DNA of 64,000 nt, from assembly GCF_003073045.1 (NCBI RefSeq), contig NC_037598.1, positions 15,042,486 to 15,106,485 on the forward strand. Reading direction: 5' to 3'. A program made the translations under genes and the position numbers. The notes below the pieces were generated by a model. That model was not told the origin of the DNA and searched no databases. It worked only from the letters and a program-made list of their open reading frames with translations. The DNA is from Pomacea canaliculata (lineage: Eukaryota; Mollusca; Gastropoda; Architaenioglossa; Ampullariidae). Positions within the stretch are counted from its first letter, which is position 1. The number at the start of each line of letters is the position of its first letter. Positions 34,901 through 48,089 of this stretch are shown here, one piece after another.

Positions 34901-37900
34901 GATGTACACTGTTTGTGTACACTTTTAGATGCCTTTCGGTTACAATATTATTCAGACTGTGTTTGTCAAATACTGAAGCAGCCAAAGCAGTCATTGGTTT
35001 ACTCCAGTATTTCTCTGTCGGCTACAGATAACATTTATAACATAGGTATATGTGAAAGGGGTCTGGTATACATATGCTGGACAAGCTTATTGCTGTCTCC
35101 TTGTCTGTCCACAGCCGTGTCACAACTGCTTCGCGCGTGGCTACACTCGATGCTACCGCTGTCATGGAAGGGGACGGGTGAGTGGCGGGTATGGTTGTGT
35201 GAGAGTGTGTGTGCGCGCGGACGCGTCTGTGCGTGCTTTGACCATCTCGCACCTGAATGACAACTCGTAAACTTCGTAGAAGCAAGTAGGGCACCTTTTT
35301 TCTTCTATATTTTTTAAGGCTAAACTAACTATACTATACACAACTTTTAAGAACTTCGTGTACGTTAGTTAGAGAAGATCAAGAATACGCCGTGTCTTGC
35401 AGCTGTTCTGTCACCAATGTCACGGCAAGGGGCACCAGACGGTGTACGAAAACGGCGAGCACATACATCGACGATGCATCTGGTGTGACGGCGACGGCCG
35501 CAGAAGGCACGTGACTACCCCCTTTCTCCCTTTCTCTCCCTCCCTCCTATTCTTTATTCCGAGGTAACAGCAATAGGGAGACCTAGTAGGCAAATAATAC
35601 CTATCCACTGAAAAAAAAATAATAATAATAACAACAACACCACCACCACCACCACCACATCACCCTGACATAATAGGGAAATAAGACCTTTCCACGCACA
35701 TGCACGCACAATTAACCCCTCCCTTCTCCACATTATTCAGTTCATCGCCGTCCAGTTCAAACGCAAGGTCCGTAATGCACGTATTTACAAAAATACTGGA
35801 CTGTGTGCATCCATGGTGTTTTATTTCTTGTTACTCCTCGAGGAGCATAGGGGCGTGCGTCCAAGGTGTACCTGTAAGAGATTCCCCATGTTTAACCTAT
35901 TTAGAGATTGTGTAATCAAAGTCAAACGTACAAAGAATCCCCTTCCGCCTCTCTCGATAAATTGAGAGATCTTATAAGCAAAGTATGTTAATGATCCCCT
36001 TCCCTTCCCAAACAGGTCTGGTGTATTTAGAGTTGTTACTCCTGCTTCAGTTGAAGACATTTAGCTTTGTTATACTAACCATACCATATTTGTTGCAGGT
36101 GCTACACCTGTAATGGCTTTGGACAGGTCGAGTGCACAGTCTGTCGTACCCACGGCAACCTGAAGTGCTACATCAAGCTTACGATTCAATGGTGAGCGAG
36201 CTGTTAATTTCCCAGGATCACTTTAAAGGTTAACATCAGTTCGTTGTATAAGCGGAAGTCTTCCTCAGCATAAACTTTCTTCAGCTGGCTACGGAGGGAC
36301 GAGGGAAGGGTGCAGCATCTTGAATCTGAAATTGGCTGTGTGTTCTACTAGGGCTGGAGTACTTTTGCCTCTACTATAGGCACCTTTCGCGGCAGAAACT
36401 AAATCATCACCATGGCTGTTTAAGAAGGAAATTTTAACAGTACTGGTAATAAAGAATATTAGATAAATCAACCTTTAAACACAGTTGCCTAAATCATTTC
36501 CTCATACATTGCACAGCTTGAGGAAATTAATGGAAAACAATATATTCCTGTGTTGGTGGACAAAACCAGCAAATGTATTGCCCAGTTCTGTTATATCACG
36601 AAAAGATCGACTGAAAGGGAAGAAAATAAGAAAGAAGTAGTTTGCCAAAGGGGTACAAGGAGTTAGCTATCGATACTATGTACACAGACATGCCCAATCA
36701 ACCTCCATCACTTCATCAGGCGTCAGATATAATAATGTAATAAACAGGTGGTGGGGAGCTGGGTGGTCGCAGTGCAACGAACTCAGTGAGAACAAAAATG
36801 TGTGCATGCGTGTATATATTTGTGTGTTTTAGGACTAATCATACAAAGGACCATGTGGTAGAGAGAACGGCCCTGCCTGATCAGCTTATACGTGAGGTTT
36901 CCGGACAGGTGGCATTCGAAGAACAGCAACCCCGGGTATGTATGCTACCCCTCGCTTTACAGACACACCGCCTTACCTCTCTTTTTTCAATGAAGGCATG
37001 TGGTGTTTTGAAAATACATTCTTATTCGACCCTATCTCTTGTTTCTCTTGCTTCAACAGGTTTGGCCAATCAACCACTTTCCCGACCAGGAAATCAACAT
37101 GGCGTCCAAATCTCTTGTACAAGAGCACCGTCAGGCATTTCCCACTGAACGCATCTTAATGCAGGTTCGTCGGTTTCAAGGATGCCATAGATTAAATAAA
37201 AAGACTTAGCTTCAGACAATGCTAGACGAAACAAATAACTTTGCTATCCATTAGTTTGTAGAGAGACACTTTATTTTGCAATGCTTTAAATGTATACATT
37301 TAATTATAGTTATTAAGAAACAGAAGGACAAGGAATAGAAAAAGATGGAAGAGGGATGATGAAAATGGAAACACAATGATTGATATTTGGTCTGCGATTG
37401 AAGATTGCCCGGTCATTGAAGATTGATATATGATTTATGATTTTATTCATGACAATAATTTTCTCTTGCGGACGGTGGTCTGCGCGATGAGAAAGAAGAA
37501 AGGCATATGAGAAGATGAGAAAGAAAAAAAGAAACAGGGCCACAATTAGTCTTTCAAACTCACTTTCTCCATAAGCCTAATCTGGTTCTTTAAAAAATTC
37601 CAGAAATTCATTAAAATATTTCTATAAACATGTTATATAACTATTAGATAACAACATAAAATTAAGAGTAACCGAACTCGAGAGTTACCGGCCTTCTTCT
37701 TCTGCCTTTCCTTCTCTTTCTCTTTCGCAATCTACCCATCAACTAGTTATTTGTACTTTATGTGGTGGCAAATCGGTCGTGTGACATTTCTAATATTCCT
37801 AAAATGTGCATGGTCCTGAAATTCCCGGCTGTCACACGTCCCGTCCCTCCCTGCCCTTTGGGCCTATATCGCACCTTCCTACGTTAGCTGTGACTTGCCC

Positions 37901-38261
37901 AGGTCATTATAATTTGCTTACTAAATATAAAAGCTAACTTTTTTGTTTCTAATTGAATTAACTCCTAGCAATATCTCACTGTATGTCTACTTGCATACGT
38001 ATACTAATTCATTCAATAGCCCAATATATAAGTTTGGTATTAAGCTTAATTAGCATCAGACTTAACATGCATAATTTTGAGCGCCTATGGATTTTTTGTT
38101 CTCTCTCTCTTCAGAGGCACCGCGTGCGGATCGTGCCTGTGACACAGGTGATGTACACCTACAAATCCCAGCAGAATGCCTTCTTTGTCTACGGCTTCGA
38201 ACACAAGGTCTACGCTCCTGACTATCCCGATCAGTGCTGTTGGGGCTGCACGCTTCTCTAG
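31989..38261 (+). CDS. SSUH2: SSUH2 homolog, CxxC-zinc-motif protein
   Basis: Thirteen exons: 31989-32005, 32985-33150, 33366-33526, 33729-33798, 33999-34128, 34284-34344, 34720-34844, 35115-35177, 35403-35506, 36099-36191, 36833-36935, 37060-37164, 38115-38261, about 448 residues if the frame is restored. It matches human SSUH2 along its length: PSYEELMQG; TITEEDARAALHQFVAENCCY; YTLETFAESRSTCWAYEPY; DGPERGPAPGPWD; then CxxC motifs CHNC, CYRC, CHQC, CIWC, CYTC, CTVC with DnaJ-like GxG spacers; and the end YAPDYPDQCCWGCTLL. The N-terminus is Pro/Gly/Gln/Tyr-rich. The CxxC array likely binds zinc. Biochemical function is not established; human SSUH2 has been linked to tooth development. Odd points: two apparent frame breaks, in exon 2 near 33,064 and exon 3 near 33,470, and a GC-AG intron after exon 9. 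A TATA box lies 112 bases upstream. Confidence 0.93.
33554..33660. repeat. 48 bp minisatellite, about 2.2 copies
   Basis: A 48 bp unit starting CTTTATATGGTGGGCAGTAG begins at 33554 and again at 33602, with a partial third copy. Each unit consists of two related 23-25 bp halves (TTTATATGRTGGGC plus RTAGA). It lies in the third intron of SSUH2. Confidence 0.8.
35617..35660. repeat. Compound trinucleotide repeat (AAT)n(AAC)n(ACC)n
   Basis: Three trinucleotide tracts that differ by one base follow each other directly. It lies in the SSUH2 intron between exons 9 and 10. Confidence 0.85.
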
Positions 38262-39168
38262 TCTAGACAACCAAACCGCGGACTGTTCTGTAGTAGCTGT
38301 ACCCTGTGAGTTGGTGGGGTGTCTTCGCTCGTATATCACGAGGAGTTCTAAAGTCAAACCAAGATAATCACGATGACATTATGTCGACATTGCGCTGTTT
38401 GTGATTTTTGTTTTGGTTTTTTTTTTTTTTTTTTTTATACTTGCCGACGCTGTAAAATGGCTTTAATTAATTCAAGAGACAGAAATACAGAACAGCCCTT
38501 GATAACTATCTTCTGTGATGTGTACAGCTTGTGACATTTGACAATAACATCTAAAGTCCGCAACCTCATCACTCATTCACCAGTTGGATTTTTTTTTTTT
38601 TTGTGTGTGGTAGTTTTAAATCTGATACTAGCGTGGTCGTACTCTTCATAAGTTCGTCCTCAAAATGTTAAATTTATTAAACTAGTCGTCATGTTTTACT
38701 ATGCATTTCTTCTTCGTGGAAGCCGCTTTGAATCTGTTGCCAGAATTCAAAACGAATACAATATTTCCAAAACCTGCATTTGTATCAGCTTGATAATTAC
38801 GTAAGTAGTGATGATAAAAACTATGTACGACTTGATTGTTGTCAACATGAATGGAAGCCACGGTGTTCTTGGCTGATGAGAGTTTTTTTGAGGAGAATAA
38901 GTAAAACGAAAATTGATAAAATACCAAACAGTGTCCGATTACTACTAATAAAAGTTTTAAAATAATCATGAAGTGTCTATACGCTCATGCGGTTGACCGA
39001 AAAGAGGGTAACACGATCCCAAAGGTCAGGGATCGACCTTAAGGATGAATTGTTAACATTTACATTTGTTGATGCGAAATTTCATGATAAAGGAGAAAGT
39101 TCATGATTATCGTTGTTTTTGTTTTCCAGTTTGGCTAATTTTGTGTTATTATGATAACTGCTTTGGAA

Positions 39169-39174
39169 AATAAA
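39169..39174 (+). terminator. Poly(A) signal AATAAA of SSUH2
   Basis: Canonical AATAAA about 900 bases after the SSUH2 stop codon, followed by a T-rich and TG-rich stretch. It implies a 3' UTR of about 0.93 kb. Confidence 0.55.
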
Positions 39175-39199
39175 ATTTATTTTTCTATTGTAATCTTTC

Positions 39200-40904
39200 T
39201 TGCGTTTTTCCCGTTTGTCCTGCTGTCTTGTTTCGTTTGCTGCGCATTCTTCATTTAAATTTGAGATTCAATAATAACACTTCACAGATCTGAAGCAGAA
39301 ATAAAATTATGAGGAAATACAGATTGAAGATGTATTAGCGATTATAAAGAGTCCCACAAGATTCGAACACGTCGTGACACCTTTCTCCCACGTGTGTGTG
39401 AAAGAAAAATTGTGTGTTAAAGCACAGCGAGCAGCCTGTGGAAAGAACAAGTGTAGTGAGCATTACTAGCATTAGTGAAGCTATGTTGCTGAATGTAGCT
39501 TTAATTCTCAACTAATGCCTAAATTTTTTTGTCATTGAGAAAACAGAAGACTGCCCAAACTCGTCAACTATATAATCGGATTTTAGGTGAAGTAAGAATG
39601 TGCTGCAGAATAAGACGAAGGTTTATGAACAAAACCCGGCCGAAACTTTAGTACCAAGTGGTTGCCCACACGTTACTGGACAGGACAGGTTTTCTGTTTG
39701 CTCTCACTGATCCGTTTCATCTTTCACTTCCCACTGTATTGGTCATAACCTGTACTCACCTACTCACACCTTCTGCGTGATTTTTCCGTGTGTGCGTGCG
39801 AGTAAATCTATATAGTTCGTTTGGCCCTAACCAATTTGTTCTCATTTGTATGAGGTGAGTTCATAGACATTTCTGGTTTGCGAAATTTTGTTCCGAAGCA
39901 TATTTAACTTTCATGAAATCCTTAATAAGATTTCTTTCCGGTGGTTCTAAATGAAAATCAACACGGAGCAAAATTTGGCGAAGATTTTGACCTCGCTAAC
40001 ATTTCTCTCTCGTCACTGCCATCGATGTCAAATTATATGACATTATGAGTGAGAGAGATGGAAAGGAGTGAAATGGGAGAAAAACGAATAAATGGACACC
40101 TGAAGCACAGGCTGCAATATTTGTACTTGATGGCGTATATAAGGATCACACGTATTTTGCTACTGTCTTGAACATATATAGTAATAAGCCCAACATTGGC
40201 AATAAAAACACAGATAGATCGAAGAGCTTCAAATTCAAGGGCCAAGAAAGTCATGCAATGCGTACTTCTATTATTATTATAGGGAACTTTAATTATAACT
40301 ATAATAGTATAGTCATATCACAGCAGTATGTATTACAATATGTGTATATTACACATAAATATAGCTTGAAAAACGATCACTCCGTGGCTTTAACATGTAT
40401 TTACTTCTAAAGAAAGAATGTTAAGCTTTCTGCCAGAATCTATAAAAATTAGTCAGAAATATATACATCTATCGCAGCGCTTGACTAAAGGGAAACACGT
40501 ACAAAAATTAAGGCATTTGGGTCTGTTTGCTTTTGTTTTTCAAAGTACATTTCAGAAATATTTTATAGATTTTGGCTATAAACAGACTTGCTGTCATTAA
40601 AACTATTATTAACTTATCTTAAAAAAAAAAAATCCCGATCAGTGATCGAATCGTTCTTCAATATATATATAGGATCGATAAATAAATATAAGCACTGACA
40701 TAGGAATTATATAACGGTAAACTTTTATTTAGCACTAACTTGTCGATTTAAATTTCAGAGTCTGCTAAAAGTCTACAGTACCTTTCCAAAATACTATATA
40801 TACCCTGCTGTGGAATACTTATGACTGTATCTAAGTGAAGCAGTCGAGAAAGGATCCCGGAAGTTGACACTGGATACAATATGGCGCCACGCGCGAGCAA
40901 TGTC
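39200..40904. other. 1.7 kb spacer, no gene seen
   Basis: AT-rich sequence between the SSUH2 poly(A) site and the TATA box of the kinase gene. Open frames at 40,033-40,600 are low-complexity and lack splice context. Confidence 0.6.
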
Positions 40905-40912
40905 TATAAATA
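40905..40912 (+). promoter_or_regulatory. TATA box of the NEK-like kinase gene
   Basis: TATAAATA is a consensus TATA box. About 75 bases downstream, GTAAGTA at 40988 could be the donor of a non-coding first exon (about 40,935-40,987), joining an acceptor at about 41,638, 35 bases before the kinase start codon. Confidence 0.45.
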
Positions 40913-41672
40913 GATGAGTCGTATTCCAAGTTTCATTTTGGACAAGTGAATGAAAACTAAAAAACAAAGGCCTGGCTTTGACTCAGCGTAAGTAATTTTA
41001 AGTAAGTTTGTGGATACAAACTTTTAAGTCTTTTTTCTTTCTTTCTTTATGTACATTTAGATATTTGATGAAGAAGTCGAATTCCTTTGTTCGGTTTATT
41101 CGATCCTTCCAAAAATTCCATAGTTGATGTTTATGGTTCTGCCTTTTTGTTTACGAAGATTTGAAAGTAATCGATATTGTGATTGTTATGGGAAAGCTAA
41201 CTTGCAGCAGTTAATAAAGATGCATATATCGATCGCTAGCACATCTTGAGTTCAATCAGCGGATCACGTGTGGATCGATCGATGGACGGATCGACGTGTC
41301 TCAATTTACAGGTTTCTTTGAAACTTTCAAGGAAGGCATAACCTCGACACGTTTTTATCGCGTATCTTAATAGTTTACATTTCCCTCGACATATTCTGTT
41401 GTCTGTATTTTTTTGTAGATTTCCTGTGTATAAAAACTTTAGTTTTTAATTTTTGAAACCTGTACACTGTTATAATTCTTTGTATTTGACATGCACAACA
41501 ATTAAATTGAATTATAATTTATATGGTTTCTATAAACATGAAGGAGTAAAAAACAACAACAAACACATGTTTATTAGTAGGTGAACCAAATAGTCAGGTG
41601 TAACTGTTTTTATTTCTTTTGTGCTTATAAAATATAGTTTAACGACCCACTTCAGTTGTCAATGAAGTTGCC

Positions 41673-44600
41673 ATGCATCAAGAACTGGGGGACGATAAAC
41701 AATGGACAGTGGAACGGGAACTTGGAAGAGGATCATTTGCAACTGTCTACAAACTAGTGCATGCACATACAGCTGCTTCCACCAATGCTGAAAATAAGGT
41801 CATATCCTGATTTGTCAGAAATGCCACTGTATAGTTGCTCTTCATCCAAGTTTGCCTTATCTGTTTATTATTACTCATGAAGGAATGAAATTTTAATATT
41901 ATAAAAATTAATATTATTTTATAAAATTATATAAAAATTATAAAATTATTTGCAGTAATACTTTGTAGTATTGTGGGTCAAAAATATATTTTTCAACCGA
42001 TATTATCTCAAAGACTGCAGCCAAACATATTTGTGCTTTTGATACAGTTTGCACTCAAGGTGATAAATGGACAAGGATCCAATGCACATGACCGAGAAGA
42101 GGCCTTCAAAGAATTTAGACTGATGCAACGCTTGTCACATCAACACGTGGTCATCTTTCTGGATTCTTTTCAAGTAGATAAAGATTTGCATCTAGTGCTG
42201 GAGCTTTGTGAGGGAGGAGACCTGCGCACTTTCTTAGACAGGCTCAGGTAAAACAGATTTACGGATGTTTACTTCCTGCTTGAATAATAACCATATATTT
42301 TCTAGGGATGATGGTATCTCGATCCATCCCCTTCCATCAAACAGCTTAGAAATGAAAAATGATATAAATTATTTCCAGTACATCACATTATTATATCTGC
42401 ACTAAACAGCACCATTGTTGTGGTGGTGGAGAAAGACATTTCTTTTAAAGTATCCCCTCACAATATGTGAAAACTCTAAATATCTGTTTCAGAGAACAAA
42501 GAATGCGTGAGGCCAAGGTCAGTGTGGGAGTGAAGGAGACACAGGTGATCAAATGGACAGAGCAGCTTGCCAGCGCTTTGCATGTGAGTGCTAGTGCTTG
42601 CCATAAGACAATATGAAAAGCTGTAATTGTTGAACAGCATTAAACAATGTCACAATCATTGTCTTTCACTTTACAAATATCTATCTCTTCATCAAAAAAA
42701 TTGAGAAGCATTTCCCAGATGCTATCTTACAGGCAAAAATAATTAAACAGCCTAAGGCAGTAAAATATAAACAAACATTAGAATATCAAAGATCAGAATA
42801 TAAATGAGATCTTATCTTAGTGGGTTTTTTTTTTTCAAATGTATTTTCAGTACCTGCATGGGGAAAAGGTTTTGCATCGTGATCTGAAACCTCAAAACAT
42901 ACTTTTAAAGAATGAACAGCACTTAAAAATTGGAGATCTTGGCATTGCAAGGTAAACATATAGAAGTCATTCACTGTCCTATTTATTTAGACATTTCACG
43001 TTGTACATGTGTATGTGTGTGGATCAGACAGAAAAGGAAGGCAAGCATATACACGACTATGCTCTAGACTTGCTGTATTGTTATCTTTTGTGACACTTGC
43101 ACTGTATTGTCATCATAAAGAATATTATTTCAGACAGCTTATCTACACACAAGAAATGGTGATGTCTTACAAAGGCACTCCACTGTACATGGGTCCAGAA
43201 ATTTACAAAGGCTCTCCTTACAGTTACAAGGTATTTTATATTAATTTACAAAGCTCCTTAAGAAAGTGTTAAACATCAATCTACATAGGTTTTTATTTTC
43301 TGTGGTCAGAAGGAGTTTTTAAACAATTTGTAAAAGTGCATTTAGAAGAGATTTACGCTAAAAGGAGCAGGCTAAGCAACTATGTCAGTGTTTGTCCATT
43401 TGACATGTTTTCTAAAGTAACTTCCTGCTCCTTGGTGAAATGCTGTCTTGCAGGCAGACATCTGGAGTCTTGGGTGCTGTGTCTATGAGATGATGTCACT
43501 ACAATATGCATTTCATGCCAGCAACAGATACCAAGTTGCATGGGCAGTAATGTCCAGTCAGGTAACAATAATCGATGTTGACATTACTTCATGCTTATAA
43601 TTACACCATTTAGGCAAGCGATCGTTGACTTCTGTACGCTGAAAATAGAAGTTAAATCTCTTTGGATTGTCATGATGAAAACATTGTGGTAAGTAATGCA
43701 AACTTTAAAAGTCAAAAGATTTAGCATTATTTTGTCAGTTTATCTACAAAATGCTTTTAAAATGTTGCTCATTCTTGTGTGTGCAAACTAACACAAATGT
43801 GCATATTGTTTTATGCATATTCTGTGTGTCCATTCACACAACTAGTGCACACCATGTAAGGTATTAGCTCTTCCTGCTTTGGGTAGCTTCATGTACAAGT
43901 TTTGTACAGACGCATGCTTTTGCCATGAGTAACAGCTCTCTGGATCTCTTTTCTAGGTAAAACCACTTCCAGCTTGTTACAGTCAAGAGTTGCAATCTCT
44001 TGTCTTCAACATGTTGGACAAAAACCCAGATGCTCGGCCTTCTGCTGCTGATATTGTCTGTACTATTCAGGTAAGATTTGAACTTCCATGTTTGGCAGAT
44101 GCTATGGCATCAAATTTATCCTCTTTGCTTTAAAACAACTTCATACACTTGTCCATAACTTTGCATTATGAAGGGAAAGATGTGTGGATTTGAATTGGTG
44201 GATTACAGAAGGCAACAGCTGTACCTTTTTCTTTTGTGTGTGTGTCTTGCAGCTAGTGGCTGTTCTCATAATAATGTCTATAAATTTTTCAGAAGCAGTC
44301 TTTTTGGTGCTGATTGTTACAACAGATCAAGTGTGATCATTCTTATAGTTTCACTTTCATAGTGTTAATGGTGGAGAGTACAAACTATAGGTCTTTAACA
44401 TTTTTGTTCTCTATAGCATAGTGATGAAGAAGAAAGCTATTTAGTATTACATCACAGTTCACAAATGCATTAAAATTAGTTTTGCCACGCTGATAAGTCA
44501 TGCACATTGATAAATAGAATCTTCTGATTAAGTGGAACCAGCTTTGATCTGGCTTCCCATCCAATAATAATTTCCTAAATTACTTGTGCAGGGTTTGCAA

Positions 44601-47042
44601 GATTTGACTTCACAAAGATGCCAGCAACAGGAAGTGCTTAAGAGAGACAAATGCTGTAGCATTACACAGCTCAAAACTTCTCATCGTGACATAGCAAATG
44701 CATTGTTTAGGTTCCTCAGCAGAGAGCATGCAGCACAATCTAGTCACATGGCCTATCTTGCAAACACATCCATCTGCCACAGCAACAGAAGTAAAAACTT
44801 TGATGCAGGGGAAGATGTCTCCCATATTAGTATCTTGCCACAGCAAGACACAGTACTCAATTTACCTACAAAAAGAGAAGCACATTCAAGCAGTGAGAAA
44901 AGCATTACTGAGTCAACGCAAAGGGGTATTACAAATCATTATCATGACAGCACAGCATTCAGCCAAGATAGAGATAGCACAAGCACCATGTTACCTAAAT
45001 ATGAAATCAGTTGTGATGTTGAGAGTTCCCCAAATATGGAGAGTTCTACTGAAACCTTGCAATCTCCAAACCATGATCATCAATTTTCTGATGTAGAGAG
45101 TTTTAAAAACTCAGACAACCAAAGTAATTACCCAGATTTAAGTAAGCTTACCTCTGAAACAGACTGTAGAGCATACGCCAGAGAAATTGTTAACTGGGCA
45201 AAATCACGACTAGTTACACTGCAAGAAAACAAGACTTCAGAAACCATGAAAGAACATGATGTAAATGTCCTCAAGGAAGATGCAACCCCAGGAGCTGATC
45301 ATTCAGAAGAAGAGAAAAGCAGTGATATTAAGCACAAATCTGTGAGTTTACATGTGGTCTCAGACCTCATTTTGTTAGTATATACGATCATGCAAGTTTG
45401 GTAGCAATATGCAGTTTGTTTTCTACTAAATATAAAACATTTCAATATGACTTTACAGAGATTTATATTAAGCGTACTTTTAGAAGGTTTTGACTAAAAG
45501 CCCCATCTGTCCTAGCGCTGAACTGTCCACAATTTATGAGTGTGGTATAAAAAAAAAAATGCTTAGCATTTTCTAATAGAAAACCACTGAAGTGCTTTTC
45601 CAAAACAGTGAAAATTAAACAAATGGTGTTCTTACCCTAATCCTTTGTAAAGGGGTATTTTCCAGTGTTTACCCAGAAATCATAATCAATATTCAGCTTT
45701 ACCTGATGTCTGTAATACTACCACTGGTTGAGCTGGACACCCTCAGGGTAGTAGTATATTAGAGGAATTTGTGACCAGTCCCAGCCCACCTGCCAAATAT
45801 GTAATTTACCTGAGGGGTCCTGTGTCAGTGAATGTTTACATGAATAACTGCAACATCAGTTCTGGTCACTGCCTTAACAAGCAACTAGTTTTTGTTCACC
45901 TCATTGTCTGTGGATTGAATAATTGCACACATTCACACAGTTTTCTTCTACTTCTTCAGCCATACCTTGTTCTCTACCCTAGCAAATGTGATTCCTGTAA
46001 TTCACACTGCCTATTGGCTAAATCATTCAAGAAAGGGTTCTTCAGTTGCATTCCAACCCTCTTCCTGGAATAGCTTCTATGTGTAAAAAAGCCACTTAGG
46101 AAATAACTCCACAGGGTGAACCCATCAGTTACAGATTACCCACATATCTTATGGGTAAAGCAAAGATAACTGAGATTTTAGTAATTAAAGAACACATCTA
46201 ACTTCATATTAGCAAGATGCCTTTCCTATTAAATCTTAAATTTTTATTGTCCATCTCAGGGTGGAGCTGTACCAAAAAAAGCGAAATTTAAAGAGAGTAA
46301 AACTGAGAAAGGTATTATTTAATTTTGTTCCTTAGTACTGTAAGCACTTGAAAGAGTTAACATTTCTAAGTTTATTTAATTGTTAGAGAATTTTGTTTAA
46401 TGTTTTGTTTTACGCCATCAGTTTTTTTTTCCCCCTGGATGCAAAATCTTGTTTTTGAGTTCTTGCTGTAGGTACAATTTTTACTACATTCAGTTGATAT
46501 TGTTGCTTGCTTTTATTTAGGTAATTTTCTTTCTTCTTTTTTTTTTTAACTTAATTTGATTATTATGTTTGTTCATTTTAGAACATACAGGAAAAGTTAT
46601 AAGAAAATCTGAAGAGAAGGATTTATATCTTTTGCAGAATAGATCAAAAGAGGTGAGAAGTTCAATGTCAATAAACTCTTGAACATCATGAATAAAAATC
46701 TTATGCATAATAAAATAAACCACCATAATTACATGATATGTCTATCATACTGAGTTTGGCTTTTCCTTATCTTTACACTTTCACAACATATGTAATGTGC
46801 AAACATGTATTATGAATAGACACAAATGTGACTGTACCATTTAAATGAAAACAGTACAAATGCCAAATTGTAGTACTATAAATCAAAACCTTGTCAGTGA
46901 TCCATGTTGTTTTCAGGGCAATGACAAAATGGGACAAAATGGAGCGATAACTCTGTTCACAAGAAGCCAGCGTGTAACTTTCAAGAAAGATGCTCACCTT
47001 TCACAAGATAAAGACATAACAGATAAGGAAATTTTACTTTGA
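41673..47042 (+). CDS. NIMA-related (NEK-like) protein kinase
   Basis: Eleven coding exons: 41673-41798, 42048-42247, 42493-42583, 42851-42951, 43134-43230, 43454-43561, 43957-44070, 44592-45341, 46260-46311, 46582-46652, 46917-47042, giving 611 residues. The kinase domain is residues 10-285: glycine loop GRGSFATVY (18-26), lysine in ALKVI (K46), HRDLKPQN (148-155), DLG (168-170) where most kinases have [12 protein letters not shown] (187-195) where APE or SPE is usual, and [22 protein letters not shown] resembles the NEK hinge region. The C-terminal 325 residues, mostly in one 750 bp exon, are Ser/Lys/Glu-rich and look disordered. NEK kinases phosphorylate Ser/Thr and work in mitosis, centrosomes or cilia; which subfamily this is I cannot tell. 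All key catalytic residues are present, so it should be active. An upstream ATG at 41662 opens a different frame. Confidence 0.9.
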
Positions 47043-48085
47043 GAAAAGGTACGTTCATTGATGGGAGTTATTGTTAAAATCGTGCTAAGCTAATAATGCC
47101 AGTTGACTGAATACCTTCAGCTAAATGGGTGACTCCTGCTTCATCACTATAATTTATAAATTATTTAAAAGGCTTTTGTCTTCACATAACAGAAAGAGAT
47201 GGACTATGTAAATAAATTTTGGAAGTATTGATAGAACTGTTCCAGTCAGCTTATTTCTACACATCTCTCTTTTCCCATTATTTTTCATAGACATTTGAAA
47301 GATGATCCTTACTGATTTTCCACTTCATGGACAGCTGTGCAAGAGTGATCACAAACATTGCAACATTTAGTGTTGGGTGATGACTGAACCTGCACCTACA
47401 CTGGTGTGAAGCTGGTCAGGTTCACATTAAAAAAAAAAAAAAGAGAGAATTATAGCCAAGCTGAACTATTGATCAGTGTAATTATTCATCAAAGCAAGAC
47501 TTAAACAAGCTGAGCAGGTTGTGTGAGGTCAAGATAAACTTATCAAACAAACTGTAATCTTGGATTCAACTTTCATTCTACTCCTTGGCCTCAGGACGAG
47601 TAAGCTCCACTGGCTGTGATTGAGAAAAGATGTTGGTGCTAAGCTTTCATTTGACTGTTTGGACTTAGCACATATTCCAAAGCAGCAGCCCTTTTCTGAT
47701 TTTTTTTTTTTTTTTTATGGGCCACCCAGCAGTCAGAATAACAAGTATCAACTCAGTCTGAGCATGTGTGCCAGCAATACTTCTGCTATTCAGTCTCTTA
47801 TTGCTTTCCTTTGGACCATCAATCTTACTAATGTTCATGTCCCTGTTAATGTGGGTCAGAAGAGCTTGAGACTGGTAAAATCAATAAAGCTCCAGAAAAA
47901 AGACAAAAGAAAGATATTCTTTTTCCCAGAACTCAAAAAGCTCATCTTCAGAGCCTATGCAAGTTACAGTCTAAATCTGTAACCCTAGTATTGGCAGCTG
48001 GCTTTTTATTAAAGTATTGCATATTTTCTATTAAGCTTTATAATTATAATTGTATCTTCAATAAAATTGACTTATCAGTAGTTTC
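47043..48085 (+). other. 3' UTR of the NEK-like kinase gene, possibly with one intron
   Basis: Seven bases after the stop codon, AAG followed by GTACGT looks like a splice donor (exon end 47048). A good acceptor (TTTTTCATAG) ends at 47290. AATAAA at 48060-48065, followed by T/GT-rich sequence, is the likely poly(A) signal. The intron is an inference from motifs. Confidence 0.45.
48060..48065 (+). terminator. Poly(A) signal AATAAA of the NEK-like kinase gene
   Basis: Canonical hexamer followed by TTTTGTTCTTCTGGTGTTT about 40 bases downstream, a plausible downstream element. Confidence 0.5.
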
Positions 48086-48089
48086 TACT

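Noticed and set aside
41270..41305. GATC-rich near-palindromic stretch upstream of the kinase start
   Set aside because: No stable long hairpin or known binding site; probably chance in a candidate 5' intron.
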